DNA from: Microbispora siamensis
GTDB taxonomy: Bacteria; Actinomycetota; Actinomycetes; Streptosporangiales; Streptosporangiaceae
Reading direction: 5' to 3'
Length of the DNA: 49,407 nucleotides
Assembly: GCF_016863095.1 (NCBI RefSeq)
Contig: NZ_BOOF01000065.1
Coordinates: 1 to 49,407 of the forward strand
Shown here: one piece after another, positions 23,441 through 31,947 of the stretch
Layout: each line of letters opens with the position of its first letter
Position numbering within the stretch: position 1 is the stretch's first letter
Translations under genes and position numbers: made by a program
Notes under the pieces: model-generated
Databases searched by the model: none
What the model was told of the DNA's origin: nothing
Seen by the model: only the letters and a program-made list of their open reading frames with translations

Positions 23441-25420
23441 ATGTCCGCATCCTCGTTCCGGCTCAGTCGCAGGCAGCTGCTCGCCACGGCCGCGGTCGCC
23501 ACGGCTGCCGGTGTGCTGAAGACCGGTCCCGCGTGGGCCACCGCCGGTCCGCAGAGCTACACCCCGAGCTGGTCGTCGGTGGACCAGCACCCGCCGGCCG
23601 CCGAGTGGTTCCAGGACGCGAAGTTCGGCATCTACTACCACTGGGGGGTCTTCAGCGTCCCCGCGTACGCGAACGAGTGGTATCCGCGGAACATGTACAA
23701 CAACGGGTCGAACGAGAACAATCACCACAAGAGCGTCTATGGTGACCCGTCGGTGTGGCCGTACCACAACTTCATCAACGGGGCACGGGACAAGGCCGGC
23801 AACTGGGTGCAGTTCGCGCCGAAGCTGAAGTCCGCCGGGGGCAACTTCGACCCCGCCGAGTGGGCCCAGCTGTTCGCCGACGCCGGCGCCAGGTTCGCGG
23901 GCCCGGTGGCCGAGCACCACGACGGTTACTCGATGTGGAACAGCCGGGTGAACGAGTGGAACTCGGTCGCCACCGGCCCCAGGCTCGACCTGCTGCGGTT
24001 GCACGCCGACGCCATCCGGGCCAAGGACCTCAAACTGCTCGTGGCCATGCACCACACGTACAACTTCACCGGCTTCTACCAGTGGGTGCCGGCCCAGTCG
24101 ACCACCTCGCTGAAGAAGCTGTACGGCCAGCTCAGCTTCGCCGAGGAGCAGCAGCTGTGGTACGACAAGCTCAAGGAGGTCATCGACGGCTACCAGCCGG
24201 ACATCATCTGGCAGGACTTCAACCTCAGCCGGCTGGACGAGTCCCGGCGGCTGGACTTCCTGGCGTACTACTACAACCAGGCGGTGGCCTGGAACAGGGA
24301 CGTCGTCGCGACGTACAAGGACGGGTTCAACACCCGGGGCGAGGTCTTCGACTACGAGCGCGGCGGACCGGCCGCCATCCAGAACCCCTACTGGCTGACC
24401 GACGACAGCATCTCCAGCTCCAGCTGGTGCTACACCGTCGGCATCGGCTACTACTCGCTCAACGCCATGCTGCACTCGCTGATCGACCGGGTCAGCAAGA
24501 ACGGCAACATGCTCCTGAACATCGCCCCGATGGCCGACGGCACGATCCCGTCCGGGCAGCGGTCGATCCTGCTGGGCATCGGGGATTACCTCACCCGTTT
24601 CGGCGAGTCCATCTACGCCACCCGGGCCTGGGCGACTTACGGCGAGGGCCCCACTCAGATGGGCGGCGGTTCCTTCACCACGCCGCGGGCGGGCACCAAC
24701 ACCGACATCCGTTTCACCCGCAGCAAGGACAACACGGTGCTGTACGCCACCGTGCTGGGCTGGCCGGGCGGCACCCTGCACATCACGACTCTGGGCGCCA
24801 ACCGGATCAACCTGAGCAACCTGGCCTCGGTGCAGTTGCTCGGCCCCTCGGCCGGTCAGTACACCACCCTGCCCAACCGCACGCAGGACGGTTCCGCCCT
24901 GCACATCTCGATGCCCTCGTCCAACGCCCCGTTCAGCGCCCCGGCGTACGTGGTCAAGCTGACCTTCAACGGCCAGATCCCCGCCCTGGGCTCCGGCGGC
25001 ACCCCCACCGGCTACGTGCGGATCGCCAACGTCGCCACCGGTCTGGTGCTGGACAGCGGCGGCAACGTGGCGTCGGGGTCGAATCTCAAGCAGTGGAACT
25101 GGGACGGCAGCACCAACCTGCAGTGGCAGCTGGTGGACCTCGGCGGCGGGTGGTATCGCATCGTCAACCGCACCAACGGCCTGGTGGCCGACAGCTGGGG
25201 CAACACCGCCAACGGCGCCAACGCCAGGCAGGCGGCCTGGAACGGCGGCAACAACCAGCAGTGGCGCCTGAACGATCTCGGCAACGGCCGCTACCAGATC
25301 GTCAACCGCGGCACCGGGACGTCCCTCGACGGCATGGGCTACACCACCGCCGGCTCCGCCGTCGGCATGTGGACGCCCAACGGCAGCACCAACAACCAGT
25401 GGACCATCACCGCGCTCTGA
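23441..25420 (+). CDS. Secreted GH29 alpha-L-fucosidase with a ricin-type lectin domain
   Basis: A 659-residue retaining alpha-L-fucosidase. Residues 9-35 form a Tat signal (SRRQLL, then a hydrophobic run to AWA). The catalytic barrel covers about 40-390, with FGIYYHWGVFS (62-72), EHHDGYSMWNS (159-169) and the nucleophile D259 in DIIWQDFNL, as in other GH29 enzymes. A beta-sandwich follows. Residues about 520-659 are a beta-trefoil lectin with three QW repeats (LQWQL, QQWRL, NQWTI) likely to bind glycans. The ATG at 23441 is chosen because the signal starts there and GAGAGG lies upstream. With GH95 it would release fucose outside the cell. A strong terminator follows. Confidence 0.93.
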   Translation: MSASSFRLSRRQLLATAAVATAAGVLKTGPAWATAGPQSYTPSWSSVDQHPPAAEWFQDAKFGIYYHWGVFSVPAYANEWYPRNMYNNGSNENNHHKSVYGDPSVWPYHNFINGARDKAGNWVQFAPKLKSAGGNFDPAEWAQLFADAGARFAGPVAEHHDGYSMWNSRVNEWNSVATGPRLDLLRLHADAIRAKDLKLLVAMHHTYNFTGFYQWVPAQSTTSLKKLYGQLSFAEEQQLWYDKLKEVIDGYQPDIIWQDFNLSRLDESRRLDFLAYYYNQAVAWNRDVVATYKDGFNTRGEVFDYERGGPAAIQNPYWLTDDSISSSSWCYTVGIGYYSLNAMLHSLIDRVSKNGNMLLNIAPMADGTIPSGQRSILLGIGDYLTRFGESIYATRAWATYGEGPTQMGGGSFTTPRAGTNTDIRFTRSKDNTVLYATVLGWPGGTLHITTLGANRINLSNLASVQLLGPSAGQYTTLPNRTQDGSALHISMPSSNAPFSAPAYVVKLTFNGQIPALGSGGTPTGYVRIANVATGLVLDSGGNVASGSNLKQWNWDGSTNLQWQLVDLGGGWYRIVNRTNGLVADSWGNTANGANARQAAWNGGNNQQWRLNDLGNGRYQIVNRGTGTSLDGMGYTTAGSAVGMWTPNGSTNNQWTITAL

Positions 25421-25503
25421 CCAGGCCCACCACGCATCCGCTCTCGACCCTCGCGGCTCGAGGCGGGACACGGCTGCTGACCGTCACCTTCCTGGCGAGG
25501 GGA

Positions 25504-25546
25504 GGTCTCCGATGCGGAGGGACTTCGTTCCTCCGCATCGGAGACC
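25504..25546 (+). terminator. Very strong hairpin after GH29
   Basis: Two perfect 17-base arms (25504-25520 and 25530-25546) flank a 9-base loop. The flanking CGAG/CTCG lengthens the stem past a small bulge. It lies 84 bases after the GH29 stop and ends the fucose locus, and can also serve the convergent TetR gene. Confidence 0.75.
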
Positions 25547-25614
25547 CTCGGGTGAGGGCCCCTCGACGGACACGCTGCTCGCCAAGCCGACCGGCAGCGT
25601 GATGGCGGGGGTGG

Positions 25615-26181
25615 TCACCTGCCCGCGGTCACGGCTTTCAGCTCGTCGAACGCCTCGCGAACGAACCGGCTCAGGTCCGGCTCGCCGGTCCCGCTGATCC
25701 AGCGCTCGAACGCTATTTTGAACACGGCGATCCCCGCCTCGGCGGCCAGGCTCGCGGCCGGGTCAGGGACGCCGCGCCGCCGCAGGGCGTCGGCGAGCGC
25801 CGCGGACAACGACGCGAGCTTGATCAGCTCGCGTTCCCGCAGTTCCGCGTTGGCGGCGATGACGGCCTGCCGCTGCCGGGCGCTCTCGTGACGCTCGTGG
25901 AACAGGACGCCGACGCTCGCGACGGCTCCGGCGATCACGTCGATCGGCGCCGCGGAGTCCGGCGCGGCGTCGACGGCGTTAACGAGGTGATCCCGCAGCG
26001 AGCCCGAGCCCGAAAACAGCACCTCGCGCTTGTCCGCGAAGTGCCGGAAGAACGTGCGCTCCGTCAGCCCCGCCCGCTTGGCGATCTCCGCCACCGTGGT
26101 CTGCTCGTATCCGCGCTCGACGTAGAGCTCGATCGCCGCCTGCGCGAGACGGCCGCGCGCGTTCGGCTCCCATCGACCCAT
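25615..26181 (-). CDS. TetR-family transcriptional regulator
   Basis: A 188-residue TetR repressor. The N-terminal helix-turn-helix is clear (ARGRLAQAAIELYVERGYEQTTVAEIAKRAGLTERTFFRHFADKRE, residues 8-53, quoted here only as a span: its core is GLTERTFFRHF). The C-terminal domain is helical and not recognisable as a specific ligand class. The ATG at 26181 fits the family start. It is divergent from the NAD-dependent epimerase gene with 141 bases between them, and two tandem palindromes sit in that gap, so it most likely represses both genes and is released by a substrate of the neighbour. Confidence 0.9.
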   Translation of the reverse strand: MGRWEPNARGRLAQAAIELYVERGYEQTTVAEIAKRAGLTERTFFRHFADKREVLFSGSGSLRDHLVNAVDAAPDSAAPIDVIAGAVASVGVLFHERHESARQRQAVIAANAELRERELIKLASLSAALADALRRRGVPDPAASLAAEAGIAVFKIAFERWISGTGEPDLSRFVREAFDELKAVTAGR

Positions 26182-26198
26182 GCCCAGGATCCTACCCT

Positions 26199-26247
26199 GA
26201 TGACAGCGGCTGACATCAGTGCTACCCTGACGACAGTCACTGACATC
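26199..26247. promoter_or_regulatory. Two tandem TetR-type operators
   Basis: GATGACAG-cgg-CTGACATC (26199-26217) and GACGACAG-tca-CTGACATC (26229-26247) are near-palindromes repeated with a 30-base period; the repeat unit extends left to CTACCCTGA. Thirty bases are close to three helical turns, so two dimers would bind one face of the DNA. They lie between the divergent starts of the TetR gene and the epimerase gene. Confidence 0.65.
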
Positions 26248-26322
26248 GTCATCCGCTCGGGGTGCACGGGGAGTCCTCGCTGTGCACCGGTGCGGAGGGC
26301 AATCGACCACTTGGAGCACGTC

Positions 26323-27246
26323 ATGCGCGTATTCGTCACCGGCGCGTCCGGCTGGATCGGCTCCGCCGTCGTCCCCGAACTCATCGGCGCGGGGCACGAG
26401 GTCGTCGGTCTGGCGCGGTCCGACGCCTCGGCCGCCGCACTCACCAGGGCCGGGGCGCAGGTGTGCCGCGGCACCATCGACGATCTCGACACCCTGCGGA
26501 GCGCGGCCGCGGCGTCGGACGGCGTGATCCACCTCGCGTTCAAGCACGACATCGCCTTCAGCGGCGACTTCCAGGGCGCCGCAGACGCGGATCGCCGCGC
26601 CGTCGAGACGTTCGGCGAGGCCCTCGCGGGCTCCGACCGGCCGTTCGTCCTCGCCTCCGGGCTCCTCGGGGTCACGCCGGGGCGGGTGGCGACCGAACGG
26701 GACGGGCGCGGTCCCGGCTCCGACGCGGGACACGACGGCCCGCGGGCCCGGCAGGCCACCGCGCTGAGGACGCTCGGCCTCGCCTCCCAGGGCGTCCGCT
26801 CGTCGGTGCTGCGCCTGCCCCCCACGGTGTACGGCGAGGGAGACCACGGCTTCATGGCGGCCCTGGTCGGCATCGCCCGCGACAGGGGCGTCTCCGGTTA
26901 CGTCGGCGACGGGTCCAACCGCTGGCCCGGGGTGCACCGGCTCGACGCCGCGCACCTGTTCCGCCTCGCACTGGAGAAGGCCCCCGCGGGTTCGGTGCTG
27001 CACGCGGTCACCGACGAAGGCGTGCCGATCCGCGCCGTCGCCGAGGTGATCGGCCGCCACCTCGACCTGCCGGTGGTCTCGATTCCCCATGAGGAGGCGG
27101 GTGAGCACTTCTCCTGGCTGGGCGGCATGATCGGGGCCGACGCCCCGGCGTCCAGTGCGCTGACCCGTGAACTGCTGGGATGGCAGCCGGTGCAGCCGGG
27201 GCTGATCGACGACCTCGACAAGGGCCACTATTTCCGTGCCGGGTGA
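26323..27246 (+). CDS. NAD(P)-dependent epimerase/dehydratase-like SDR
   Basis: A 307-residue extended SDR. The cofactor motif GASGWIG (residues 7-13) follows a first beta strand, and an LA-rich second strand and VIHLAFKHD fit the fold. The catalytic YxxxK is not obvious: the region where it belongs reads ARQATALRTLG, so activity as a typical epimerase is uncertain. Members of this group are often annotated as NAD-binding proteins of unknown role in stress or xenobiotic response. The ATG at 26323 has GGAG upstream. It is divergent from TetR and very probably its target. Confidence 0.8.
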   Translation: MRVFVTGASGWIGSAVVPELIGAGHEVVGLARSDASAAALTRAGAQVCRGTIDDLDTLRSAAAASDGVIHLAFKHDIAFSGDFQGAADADRRAVETFGEALAGSDRPFVLASGLLGVTPGRVATERDGRGPGSDAGHDGPRARQATALRTLGLASQGVRSSVLRLPPTVYGEGDHGFMAALVGIARDRGVSGYVGDGSNRWPGVHRLDAAHLFRLALEKAPAGSVLHAVTDEGVPIRAVAEVIGRHLDLPVVSIPHEEAGEHFSWLGGMIGADAPASSALTRELLGWQPVQPGLIDDLDKGHYFRAG

Positions 27247-27273
27247 CCCGGCAGGTGCGCCGGTGCGGGATCG

Positions 27274-27921
27274 TCAGGGCCGGGGGAGGGCGATGGAGGT
27301 CGCGATGTGCCCGTCGCTCACCACCCACCGGCCCCGCAGGGCGCGCGTTCCCATGGCCGGGTCGGCGACCAGGAGCCGTGCTCGGAACGTGCCGGAGGGC
27401 TCGATGTCCACGACCGCCTCGGAGAAGTCGAGCCAGCGGCCGGTCAGCGGGAACCACACCTTGTAGACCGACTCCTTGGCGCTGAACAGGATCCTGTCCC
27501 AGCAGACCTCGCCGTCCGCGTCGCCCAGCGCCCGGAGGGCGGCGATCTCCCCGGGCGAGGCGATCGTGACAAGGACCTCCTCCGAGAGGGGTTCGTGCGG
27601 TTCCGCGTCGATGCCGACCGCGCGGGCGACGTCCGCGGAGGCGACGGCCGCCGCGCGATAACCCGAGCAGTGCGTGATGCTGCCGACCGTGCCGGCGGGC
27701 CAGACGGGCGCGCCTCGCTCGCCGCGCGGGATCGGCACCGGCGTCACGCCGATCCGGGCCAGCGCGAGCCGGGCGCAGTGGCGTCCGGTGACGAACTCGC
27801 GCCGCCGCCGGTCGACGGCCCGCGCGATCAGTGGCCTCTCCTCCGGGAACAGCGTCTCCTCCGGTACGTCGCCGAACTTCTCGGCCGACGCCACCCACGG
27901 AGGCAGGATCTCGCTGATCAT
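27274..27921 (-). CDS. 4'-phosphopantetheinyl transferase (EntD/Sfp type)
   Basis: A 215-residue transferase that moves phosphopantetheine from coenzyme A to carrier proteins of polyketide, non-ribosomal peptide or siderophore synthases. Key motifs are visible: PRGERGAPVWPAGTVGSITHC, the Mg-binding VGIDAEPH and the W-x(5)-SAKESVYK block (DRILFSAKESVYKVWFP). The start at 27921 (MISEILPP) is preferred by similarity of the N-terminus; an ATG five codons earlier is possible. It is convergent with the epimerase gene. No synthase gene lies in the window, so its partners are elsewhere. Confidence 0.92.
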   Translation of the reverse strand: MISEILPPWVASAEKFGDVPEETLFPEERPLIARAVDRRRREFVTGRHCARLALARIGVTPVPIPRGERGAPVWPAGTVGSITHCSGYRAAAVASADVARAVGIDAEPHEPLSEEVLVTIASPGEIAALRALGDADGEVCWDRILFSAKESVYKVWFPLTGRWLDFSEAVVDIEPSGTFRARLLVADPAMGTRALRGRWVVSDGHIATSIALPRP

Positions 27922-28106
27922 GCGGCGGTGCACCATCCCCCCATGCTGCCCCCCGAAGCGCTGTCGCGGAAAAGCGGTGGGAGTCGCCTTCGCCGCGGCG
28001 GAGTGTTCTCCCAGGAGGGCACCGAGGTTATCGCAGACAATGGCTTACTTTCCGCCGGCCTGCCCGGCCACGGGCGGTCCACTGCCGCTTCCCGATCGAC
28101 GCTCGA

Positions 28107-29123
28107 TCACGGCAGGCGACCAGCGGGGCCATCCGTGGACCGGAACCGCTCTGGCGTCGCGTCGGCCGCCTCCTGCCGGAGGGCTGCCGCGCGCTCCTCG
28201 CGGCGGTTCCTGTACTGGCTCGCGCCCACGGAGATCACGAGGCAGGCGCAGATGACCGTGAGCGACAGCCATACGGGGATCTTGTACACGTCCGCCAGGA
28301 GCATCTTCGCGCCGACGAACACGAGGATCGCCGCCAGGCCGTACCGCAGATAGCCGAACCGGTGCATGGCCCCGGCCAGCAGGAAGTACATCGCCCGCAG
28401 CCCCAGGATCGCGAAGGCGTTGGAGGTGAAGACGAGGAACGGCTCGGAGGTGACGGCGAAGATCGCCGGGATCGAGTCGACGGCGAAGACGATGTCGCTG
28501 GTCTCCACCGCGACCAGGACGGCCAGCAGCGGCGTCGCGGCCCACCGGCCGCCGGGCCGCCCGTCCGCGTCCTGCCGTACGAGGAACCGCTGGCCCTGGT
28601 AGGAGTCGGTGACGGGGATGAGCCGGCGCATCGCGCGCAGCACCGGATTGCGGTCGGGGTGCACCTCGATCGCCGAATGCCTGGCCATCTTCACGCCCGT
28701 GTAGAGCAGGAAGGCGCCGAAGACGTACAGGATCCAGTGGAAGTGGTCGAGCAGGACGGCGCCCGCGCCGATGAACATCGCACGGAAGACCAGCGCGCCG
28801 AGCACGCCGAAGAACAGCACGCGATGCTGCAGTTCGCGGGGGACGGCGAAGAACGAGAACAGCAGCGCGATCACGAAGACGTTGTCGACGGCCAGGGACT
28901 TCTCGATGAGATAACCGGCCAGGTACTGTCCGCCCGCGTCCGGCCCCCAGACCAGCCAGACCACGACCCCGAAACCGAGGCCCAGCGCGATCCACACTCC
29001 CGACCAGGCCAGCGCCTCGCGGACGCCCACCACGTGGGCGCGGCGATGGGCGAACAGGTCCACGGCGAGCATGGCGAGGATGACCGCCAGAACCGCGGCC
29101 CAGACCCACAGGGGCACAGACAT
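28107..29123 (-). CDS. TerC/Alx-family integral membrane protein
   Basis: A 338-residue membrane protein with about eight hydrophobic helices. The two family motifs with charged residues inside helices are seen: EKSLAVDNVFVIALLFSFF (near residue 75) and VETSDIVFAVDSIPAIFAVTS (near 200). The family is linked to tellurite resistance and to metal (manganese or calcium) handling in or across the membrane. The ATG at 29123 has a strong GAGGAGG eight bases upstream, which rules out the longer frame. A small winged-helix gene lies upstream on the same strand and may regulate it. The C-terminus is a hydrophilic tail. Confidence 0.92.
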   Translation of the reverse strand: MSVPLWVWAAVLAVILAMLAVDLFAHRRAHVVGVREALAWSGVWIALGLGFGVVVWLVWGPDAGGQYLAGYLIEKSLAVDNVFVIALLFSFFAVPRELQHRVLFFGVLGALVFRAMFIGAGAVLLDHFHWILYVFGAFLLYTGVKMARHSAIEVHPDRNPVLRAMRRLIPVTDSYQGQRFLVRQDADGRPGGRWAATPLLAVLVAVETSDIVFAVDSIPAIFAVTSEPFLVFTSNAFAILGLRAMYFLLAGAMHRFGYLRYGLAAILVFVGAKMLLADVYKIPVWLSLTVICACLVISVGASQYRNRREERAAALRQEAADATPERFRSTDGPAGRLP

Positions 29124-29279
29124 CGTCAACCTCCTCACCGCCGCATGGGCGGGCTCGGCAGGCCGACGGTCTCCCCGTGCCACCGCAAGCGGTGACCCTC
29201 GCGCCGGGACGCCCTACGACGGCGGCCGTGATGACGACGCTGAGGAAGCCGGGTACTCCCCCTCGAACTGTGTTCAAGT

Positions 29280-29300
29280 ATTCACGAAATCAGCTTCGTG
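29280..29300. promoter_or_regulatory. Palindrome and repeat before the TerC gene
   Basis: CACGAA-atcagc-TTCGTG (29283-29300) is a 6-base-arm inverted repeat that covers the stop of the winged-helix gene. The 10-mer ATTCACGAAA (29280-29289) recurs at 29619-29628 before that same gene. Shared sites before both genes suggest control by the winged-helix protein. Confidence 0.45.
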
Positions 29301-29598
29301 CGTCAACCGGCGCCCCGAACAGTTCGAGCAGCTCGCCGATGTGCCGGTGCCGCTCGATCGGGTGGCGGAACGGGGCCAGCGGGTTGATCGTGTAGTGGTT
29401 GCGCCGTCCTACGCGCTCACGGCGCAGGTAGCCGGCCGCCTCCAGGTCGGAGACGATCGCCTGGGCCGCCCGCTCGGTGATGCCGACCGACTCGGCGACG
29501 TCCCGCAGCCGCGCGTCGGGATCGCGGGACAGCGCGAGCAGGACGTGCGCGTGGTTGGTGAGAAACGTCCAGCCGCCCGCGGGGGAGGAGGTGCTCAT
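29290..29598 (-). CDS. Small winged-helix (MarR/ArsR-like) transcriptional regulator
   Basis: A 102-residue protein that is almost only a winged helix: TFLTNHAHVLLALSRDPDAR, then LRDVAESVGITERAAQAIVSDLEAAGYL as helix-turn-helix and RRERVGRRNHYTINP as the wing. The C-terminal PIERHRHIGELLELF may form a dimer helix. Such proteins are common and poorly studied in actinomycetes. The ATG at 29598 follows no strong Shine-Dalgarno. A palindrome CCTCAT-N6-ATGAGG overlaps the promoter side of the start. It lies upstream of TerC on the same strand and is a likely regulator of it. Confidence 0.85.
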   Translation of the reverse strand: MSTSSPAGGWTFLTNHAHVLLALSRDPDARLRDVAESVGITERAAQAIVSDLEAAGYLRRERVGRRNHYTINPLAPFRHPIERHRHIGELLELFGAPVDARS

Positions 29599-29599
29599 A

Positions 29600-29628
29600 C
29601 CTCATTATGCGATGAGGGATTCACGAAA
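29600..29628. promoter_or_regulatory. Palindrome and repeat before the winged-helix gene
   Basis: CCTCAT-tatgcg-ATGAGG (29600-29617) is directly upstream of the ATG, followed by ATTCACGAAA (29619-29628), the second copy of the 10-mer found before TerC. This fits an autoregulatory site. Confidence 0.45.
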
Positions 29629-29756
29629 CCCAGATCGGCTACCCGCGGCACCGCCACGGCGAAGACCCGCCAGGGCCGCCGAGGAGTACGTATACGCGCA
29701 GAAGTGTGCCGCAAACTGGGCAGAATGGGGCTTTCAGGATCTTCGGGAGGCTTCAC

Positions 29757-30929
29757 GTGACCATCGACGTCGGACGGGTACGGGCGGACACGCCGGGATG
29801 TGAGCACGTCGTCCACCTCAACAACGCCGGTTCGTCCCTGCCGCCCCGTCAGGTGACCGAGGCCGTGGTCGACCATCTGCGTCTGGAGGAGCGGGTCGGC
29901 GGTTACGAGGCGGCCGCGGCCGCCCTCGACCGGTCCGAGCGGACCTACGACGCGGTGGCCGAGCTCGTCGGCGCGGACCGCGATGAGATCGCCCTCGTGG
30001 AGAACGCCACCCGCGCCTGGGACATGGCCTTCTACTCCCTGCCGTGGAAGCCGGGCGACCGCATCCTCACCTCGCGCGCCGAGTACGCCAGCAACGCGAT
30101 CGCCTTCCTGCAGATCGCCAGACGGCACGACGTACGGGTCGAGGTGGTGCCCGACGACGAAACCGGTGCCCTGTCCGTCGAGGCGCTGCGGGACATGATC
30201 GACGAGCGGGTCAAACTGATCGCCGTCACCCATGTGCCGACCCAGGGCGGCCTGGTCAACCCGGCGGCCGAGATCGGCGCCGTGGCGCGGGAGGCCGGGG
30301 TGACGTTCCTGCTGGACGCCTGCCAGTCGGTTGGGCAGTTGCGGGTGGACGTCCGTGAGATCGGCTGCGACCTGCTGTCGGCGACCGGCCGCAAGTTCCT
30401 GCGCGGGCCGCGCGGCACCGGGTTCCTGTACTGCTCGCGGCGCATCCTCGACCGCCTGGAGCCGCCGTTCCTCGACCTGCACGCCGCCACCTGGACCTCC
30501 GCCGACTCCTACGAGGTGCGCGGCGACGCCCGGCGGTTCGAGAACTGGGAGGGCTACGTGGCGGGCAAGATCGGTCTCGGCGTGGCCGCCGACTACGCGC
30601 TGAGCCTCGGGCTCGACGCCATCGAGGAGCGGGTGACCGGCCTCGCCGAGACATTGCGCGGGCGGCTGGCCGCACTCCCCGGAGTGACCGTGCACGACCA
30701 GGGCGCGCGGCGGTGCGGCATCGTGACGTTCACCGTGGACGGGCACGACAGCCGGGACGTGGCCGCCCGGCTGTCGGCCTCGAAGGTCAACGTCTCGGTG
30801 TCCGCCGCGTCCTCCGCCCGGTGGGACTTCGAAGCCCGCGCCCTGCCCTCCCTCGTGCGGGCCTCGGTGCACTACTACAACACCGAGGAGGACCTGGACC
30901 GGCTGTGCGAGGCGCTGCCCTCCAGGTGA
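29757..30929 (+). CDS. Class V aminotransferase (cysteine desulfurase/epimerase-like)
   Basis: A 390-residue PLP enzyme of the NifS/isopenicillin N epimerase-like branch. It starts HLNNAGSSLPPRQVTEAV. The cofactor region includes VENATRAWDMAFYSL, the Asp-Gln pair in LDACQSVGQL and the PLP lysine in SATGRKFLRGPRGTGFLY (about residue 212). No cysteine loop typical of a true desulfurase is seen, so a transaminase, lyase or epimerase acting on an amino acid is more likely. The GTG at 29757 is fixed by GGGAGG six bases upstream; an ATG further left lacks one. It stands alone and ends in a bidirectional hairpin. Confidence 0.87.
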   Translation: MTIDVGRVRADTPGCEHVVHLNNAGSSLPPRQVTEAVVDHLRLEERVGGYEAAAAALDRSERTYDAVAELVGADRDEIALVENATRAWDMAFYSLPWKPGDRILTSRAEYASNAIAFLQIARRHDVRVEVVPDDETGALSVEALRDMIDERVKLIAVTHVPTQGGLVNPAAEIGAVAREAGVTFLLDACQSVGQLRVDVREIGCDLLSATGRKFLRGPRGTGFLYCSRRILDRLEPPFLDLHAATWTSADSYEVRGDARRFENWEGYVAGKIGLGVAADYALSLGLDAIEERVTGLAETLRGRLAALPGVTVHDQGARRCGIVTFTVDGHDSRDVAARLSASKVNVSVSAASSARWDFEARALPSLVRASVHYYNTEEDLDRLCEALPSR

Positions 30930-30937
30930 GCTGGGTC

Positions 30938-30969
30938 GTGTCCGTGATACGGCAAAAGATCACGGACAC
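30938..30969. terminator. Bidirectional terminator
   Basis: GTGTCCGTGAT and ATCACGGACAC form a perfect 11-base-pair stem with a 10-base loop between two convergent genes, ending three bases before the GST stop codon. Confidence 0.75.
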
Positions 30970-30972
30970 TCC

Positions 30973-31935
30973 CTAGAGGCTCCAGTCGATGACCGGCCCC
31001 GCGGGCACGATGCGCAGCGGGTTGATCTTCGGGTGGGTGCCGTAGTAATGCCGCTTGATGTGGTCGAAGTTCGTCGTGCCGCCGAAGGCCGGGTTCGCGT
31101 ACAGGTCCCGGGCGTAGCGCCAGAGGTTGGGGTAGTCGGCCAGGCGGCGGAGGTTCGCCTTGAAGTGGGTCACGTACACCGTGTCGAACCGGGCCAGTGT
31201 GACCCACAGGCGGACGTCGGCCTCGGTGAGCCGGTCGCCGAACAGGTAGCGGCGGCCGGCCAGGCGCTCCTCGAGCTCGTCGAGCGCCGTGAACAATGTC
31301 GTCACGGCCGCGTCGTACGCCTCCTGGCTCTCGGCGAAGCCGCACTTGTACACGCCGTTGTTGACGTCGGCGTACACGCGCTCGTTGAGCGCGTCGATGT
31401 CTTCCCGCAGGTCCTTCGGGTAGAGGTCGATTCCCGGCCTGGCCCACCGGGCGAACGCCTGGCCGAGGTCGAGGCTGATGTCGGGGAAGTTGTTGCTGAC
31501 GATCCGGCGGGTGCGCCGGTCCCACAGCACGGGCACCGACACGTGGCCGTCGTAGCCGGGCTCGGTCGCCTCGTACGCCTCCCGCAGCAGGGTGAAGCCG
31601 TTGAGGTCGTCGGGGCCGTGGCCGGGGCCCTCGCGAAACGCCCACCCGCGCCCGTCGCGGACGGGATCTACGACGGACATCGACACGACGTCCTCCAGGC
31701 CGAGGAGCGCCCGCACGATGACCGAGCGGTGGGCCCACGGGCAGGCCAGTGACACGTACAGGTGATACCGGCCGGGCTCGGCGGGATATCCGCCGCTCCC
31801 GTCGGTGGTCACGCGGTCGCGGAAGCCGTACAGGGGCCGCTCGAACGACCCGTCCGGCCGGGTGGCCGCCTTGATGGTGTAGTCGCCGTAAGCCGCGAAG
31901 TCCACCGGACTCGCCACGGGGGCCGTTGTCGTCAC
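30973..31935 (-). CDS. Xi-class glutathione transferase / glutathionyl-hydroquinone reductase-like
   Basis: A 320-residue protein of the YqjG/ECM4 group. The active cysteine motif CPWAHR is near residue 69. The family blocks GWAFREGPGH, RIVSNNFPDI (substrate-binding), YKCGFAESQEAYDAA and YVTHFKANLRRLADYPNLW are all present. Enzymes of this group reduce glutathionyl- (in actinomycetes perhaps mycothiol-) hydroquinones, so it acts in quinone or aromatic detoxification in the cytoplasm. The start is GTG at 31935 with a weak Shine-Dalgarno. A perfect 24-base palindrome lies 12 bases upstream and may be its operator or a leader hairpin. Confidence 0.92.
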   Translation of the reverse strand: MTTTAPVASPVDFAAYGDYTIKAATRPDGSFERPLYGFRDRVTTDGSGGYPAEPGRYHLYVSLACPWAHRSVIVRALLGLEDVVSMSVVDPVRDGRGWAFREGPGHGPDDLNGFTLLREAYEATEPGYDGHVSVPVLWDRRTRRIVSNNFPDISLDLGQAFARWARPGIDLYPKDLREDIDALNERVYADVNNGVYKCGFAESQEAYDAAVTTLFTALDELEERLAGRRYLFGDRLTEADVRLWVTLARFDTVYVTHFKANLRRLADYPNLWRYARDLYANPAFGGTTNFDHIKRHYYGTHPKINPLRIVPAGPVIDWSL

Positions 31936-31947
31936 GCCGCCACCGTC

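Noticed and set aside
27274..27921. A biosynthetic gene cluster suggested by the phosphopantetheinyl transferase
   Set aside because: No ketosynthase, adenylation or carrier-protein gene lies in the window; the transferase is a lone housekeeping-type gene.
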